NCBI RefSeq assembly: GCF_004216895.1
Contig: NZ_SGXE01000001.1
Coordinates: forward strand, 1-64,000
Length of the DNA: 64,000 bases
DNA from: Aquimarina brevivitae
GTDB taxonomy: Bacteria; Bacteroidota; Bacteroidia; Flavobacteriales; Flavobacteriaceae
Reading direction: 5' to 3'
Shown: one piece after another, positions 63,301-64,000 of the stretch
Numbering within the stretch: position 1 is the first letter of the stretch
Layout of the letters: every line of letters starts with the position of its first letter
The notes under the pieces: model-generated
The model's input: the letters and a program-made list of their open reading frames with translations, nothing else
Databases searched by the model: none
What the model was told of the DNA's origin: nothing
Program-made: the position numbers and the translations under genes

Positions 63301-64000
63301 TCTAAATCCTTGTTGTACCGTGGCTATATTTCGTATACTTGGTGTTAATTCTCCACTAGAGTTAGCAATCAAAAACGGATCTAAATCATTATTACTATTA
63401 TCAGCGAAGGATCCTGCCGGTCTATTAAACAAACCTGGTGGAATCGTGTAATTACCATCAACCGGTGACTCCCCTAAATCTTGTAAGGCAACAATATTCC
63501 TGGCATCGGCTAAATTTTGAGCACTTGTAGCTCTATTGGTTACCCAAACTTCAATTCTGGTAATTTTTATATTATTATTAATAAATGGATAGCTTTGCAA
63601 GGCTTGATCGTAATTATCCCTAAAATAATGCGCTAAGAAATAGTGACGGTTGTCATCATAATCCAGTGCAAATACTTCAAAATCCTGTACTGTCCCACCT
63701 CCCTGTACACTAACGGATCGTGTTTCGGAACGTTGCTCAGAGAACACCCCGGTCACCAAGGTGTTACCAAACTGCATACCTAGTTTTACTCCAAAAAGGC
63801 TTTGCGCTCCCTGAATCAAAGAACTGTTCAAAGGCATATTGACATTACCGACCTCTATACTACGAATAATATCATCCTCTGTAGGTGTATATTCTAACTT
63901 AATTTGATTTTGAAAATCGAATGTAGATTCGGTATCATAATTGGCATTTATCTGCAAACGCTTACCAATTTTACCCAACAAACTTAAACTTATCCGCTGG
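57391..64000 (-). CDS. sprA: Type IX secretion system translocon protein SprA (partial, 5' end outside the window)
   Basis: SprA is the giant outer-membrane barrel through which type IX secretion substrates leave the cell; it also serves gliding motility. The frame is open to the window edge: the codons before the TTG at 63981 read QRISLSL in frame and match the family, so that TTG is not the true start. At least 2203 codons are visible, against about 2,300-2,500 in full proteins. Landmarks are FDFQNQIKLEYTPTEDD near the left of the protein, SLFGVKLGMQFG, YIDDFEGAQT near the middle, and a beta-strand end GGFTLRYNFGN. It is a landmark gene of Bacteroidota gliding and secretion. Confidence 0.95.
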   Translation of the reverse strand, partial: QRISLSLLGKIGKRLQINANYDTESTFDFQNQIKLEYTPTEDDIIRSIEVGNVNMPLNSSLIQGAQSLFGVKLGMQFGNTLVTGVFSEQRSETRSVSVQGGGTVQDFEVFALDYDDNRHYFLAHYFRDNYDQALQSYPFINNNIKITRIEVWVTNRATSAQNLADARNIVALQDLGESPVDGNYTIPPGLFNRPAGSFADNSNNDLDPFLIANSSGELTPSIRNIATVQQGFRTISAQEGRDYAILEGARRLSPNEYSLNAQLGYISLNQKLNNDEVLGVAFQYTVGGRVYQVGEFSQDGVDATVGENSGNPDNVGSGQNLVVKMLKSPITNVDLPIWDLMMKNIYNTGAFRLEREDFRMNILYTNPSPLNYITAAEGAGPLPEGVAETTLLRVFNLDRLNPNNDPVIGGDGFFDYVPGLTIDTENGRIIFTTVEPFGEHLFEKLDDGSPGTNYNDPNTYNGNQAQYVFRELYTETKIIAEQQGADKNYFQLKGTYKSSGQDGIPLGAFNVPQGSVTVTAGGRVLQEGVDYTVNYQLGRVTILDEALLASNTPINVSTENNAVFGQQTKRFSGINIEHRFSDDLLIGGTFLNLNERPITQKSSYNYEPINNTMLGFNLSYATEVPFLTRMVNHLPNIDTDVPSNISVRAEAAYLIAGAPRGADFDGKVTTYIDDFEGAQTRIDVSAPLSWELSSVPIGFDPRSTTDVQAGVESGFNRAKLAWYSIDPIFYSNGRPSGISDTDLSSNATRRVFNSEIFPDTDIVQGQTLALFPLDLNYNPLQRGPYNFDPIAEADNTLDQPETNFGGIMRQLTSTNFEQANVEFIEFWLLDPFYSGSSGTIPPLTQSTSGKVVFNLGNVSEDVLKDGRKQYENGLPDDGSDTGTISNPNNFYGRVPRNQSLIYAFDTEGPARTNQDVGYDGLDDADEAAFFNYSTPENDPAADNYQYYLQAEGGILERYLNYNNVQGNSPVTVTNDDRGNTTLPTVEDVNRDNTMNTIDSYYEYEVPLFQGMDIGNDNNTGYITDIRVLNNIRAANGTTLETRWVRFKIPIYEPTTARNINDFRSIRFMRMFVTEFDSPVVLRFGTLDLVRGDYRRYVQAGNTTTNPTNGLNIFGDSEVIVTSVSEEETPNYVTPPGVRREELVNNNTTIREDERSLALTVNELRNGDARGVYKNFNVDMRQYENLEMFLHAEPVPGGTLSDGQLTAFVRMGNDFTNNFYEIELPLEVSALSDRNANDVWPVANRLNLPLEFLRDVKARVLNDQALNPLELNIFPGPNNLNVGIKGNPSFGDVRVMMVGIKNQSGATQSGSVWFNEMRLSDLKNQGGWAAVGSFDGNIADFANVNAAGRVSTIGFGGLEQGPNERSREDTKQYNVTTNVNLGQLLPKKWGIKVPFNYSRGEELITPQFDQFYEDLELEDQLNNATTERAKDSILNVNTSYTKRQSFNVIGLRKERVGESKPMPYDVENFSFSGTYNQTDHRDFEIKNSLDQSVRLGGTYDFSFQPKEIKPLKNVKLLGKSKYFDLLRDFNFNILPTSITVSSNINRQYNEQVFRDITLGPDDIGTPALIQRNFLFDWQYGINHNLTKSLNFSFTSANNRIVKNFIDDQGQVINSIDLWSGFFDVGDPNFHSQQLQVNYELPINKIPLFKFIRATYSYTGDFQWTKASEALRTLEDIPDQGNTIQNANVHTLNGSLDMNTFYRYIGLRKKRPGRSKPKTRAVVKTTDDKSKNKKKKPKSNKLTTLDKALNTVIDVVTAVKKVNINYQQDNGIYLPGYIREPGFIGTLKPTAGFTFGSQAEVRDIAARNGWLTLYQDFNQQYSEVEGRKFNVQASLGLIKDLTIDISANRNYAETYSENYRILEIDNNLEYQSLAPNTFGNFTISTLLIKTAFAKSDEFDSQAFDEFRQNRQIVADRLATDFYGTSSFPRSDEVEPNGYRYPVGFNKTNQAVLLPSFLAAYSGRDASNIQKGALRDIPLPNWDIKYTGLMNLKWFRNRFKRFSMTHGYRANYSINQFQTNLDYDRSNPEAVDQSGNFKNPILYSNVNLTEQFSPLIRLDMEMKNSVKVLAEWKKDRALSLSFANNLLTEIQGNEYIIGLGYRLSDLSFSTKISGRKQVIKSDLNLRADLSLRQNETIIRYLDVDNTQVTAGQDIYGIKFTADYALSKNLTALFFYDHTFSEYSISTAFPQTTIRGGFTLRYNFGN

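Noticed and set aside
63979-63981. TTG as the start of the large right-edge gene
   Set aside because: The in-frame codons to its left (QRISLSL) match the SprA family, so the gene simply runs out of the window.

Overview
The window is chromosomal DNA from a member of the family Flavobacteriaceae (Bacteroidota); the genus cannot be fixed from sequence alone. Evidence: the DNA is AT-rich, at least seven genes carry the Bacteroidota promoter form (a -33 TTG and a -7 TAnnTTTG, usually 18-22 bp apart), and type IX secretion genes are present (sprA, a PorP/SprF-like protein). The orders sprA-gcvH-vanZ-tonB and cyoE-coxIII-coxIII-coxIV-SCO-DUF420 are, from general knowledge, typical of this family. 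Many genes are also unique to the phylum (DUF6089, LytTR regulator with a TPR histidine kinase, tandem OmpH/Skp).

Layout. 1-2.2 kb is a decayed repeat and mobile-element zone. It holds two REP-associated tyrosine transposase (RAYT) genes, each broken by one in-frame stop, with two different families of REP-type palindromes, a duplicated RAYT 3' end, and a C-rich tract of degenerate CATC-type repeats. 2.2-3.8 kb carries two unknown exported proteins. 4.0-8.5 kb is a tight six-gene operon for a type II secretion or type IV pilus-like machine: FN3-like lipoprotein, GspC/PilP-like, GspK-like, two pseudopilins, GspF. No ATPase or secretin gene lies beside it. 8.6-12.5 kb has a PLP decarboxylase, a DUF2797 protein and a GH3-family enzyme. 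13.1-16.9 kb is the protein quality-control block clpX, clpP, tig. 17-21.5 kb has an SGNH lipoprotein, a FadL-like porin, an alpha/beta hydrolase and pdxJ.

21.5-29.6 kb is an envelope-biogenesis cluster: CBS protein, NAD kinase, DUF6089, uppS, bamA, two skp/ompH paralogues and murI. 29.6-32.6 kb encodes a LytTR response regulator and its TPR sensor kinase. 32.8-38.6 kb is mixed: VWA lipoprotein, PorP/SprF, Nfu scaffold with a doubled N-terminal domain, dodecin and a DUF255 thioredoxin-like protein. 38.7-41.3 kb holds three divergent tandem paralogues of an unrecognised exported family, which is the most novel gene set here.

41.3-49.1 kb, on the minus strand, is tsaB plus an exporter operon: ABC ATPase, two MacB-type permeases, and two membrane-fusion adaptors on either side of a TolC-type channel. 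49.3-54.5 kb is the cytochrome c oxidase assembly operon (cyoE, two subunits III, subunit IV, two SCO-like proteins, DUF420/CtaM-like, a 70-residue CxxC membrane protein). 54.7-57.3 kb has two TonB genes, vanZ and gcvH, and the right edge is filled by the 3' 6.6 kb of sprA.

No tRNA, rRNA, CRISPR array or prophage was seen. The best candidates for something undescribed are the three-paralogue cluster with its 20-bp tandem operator-like repeat, the pseudopilin operon, the paired broken RAYTs, an orphan terminator between the tonB genes that may mark a small RNA, and a terminator buried inside the antisense coding sequence of tsaB.
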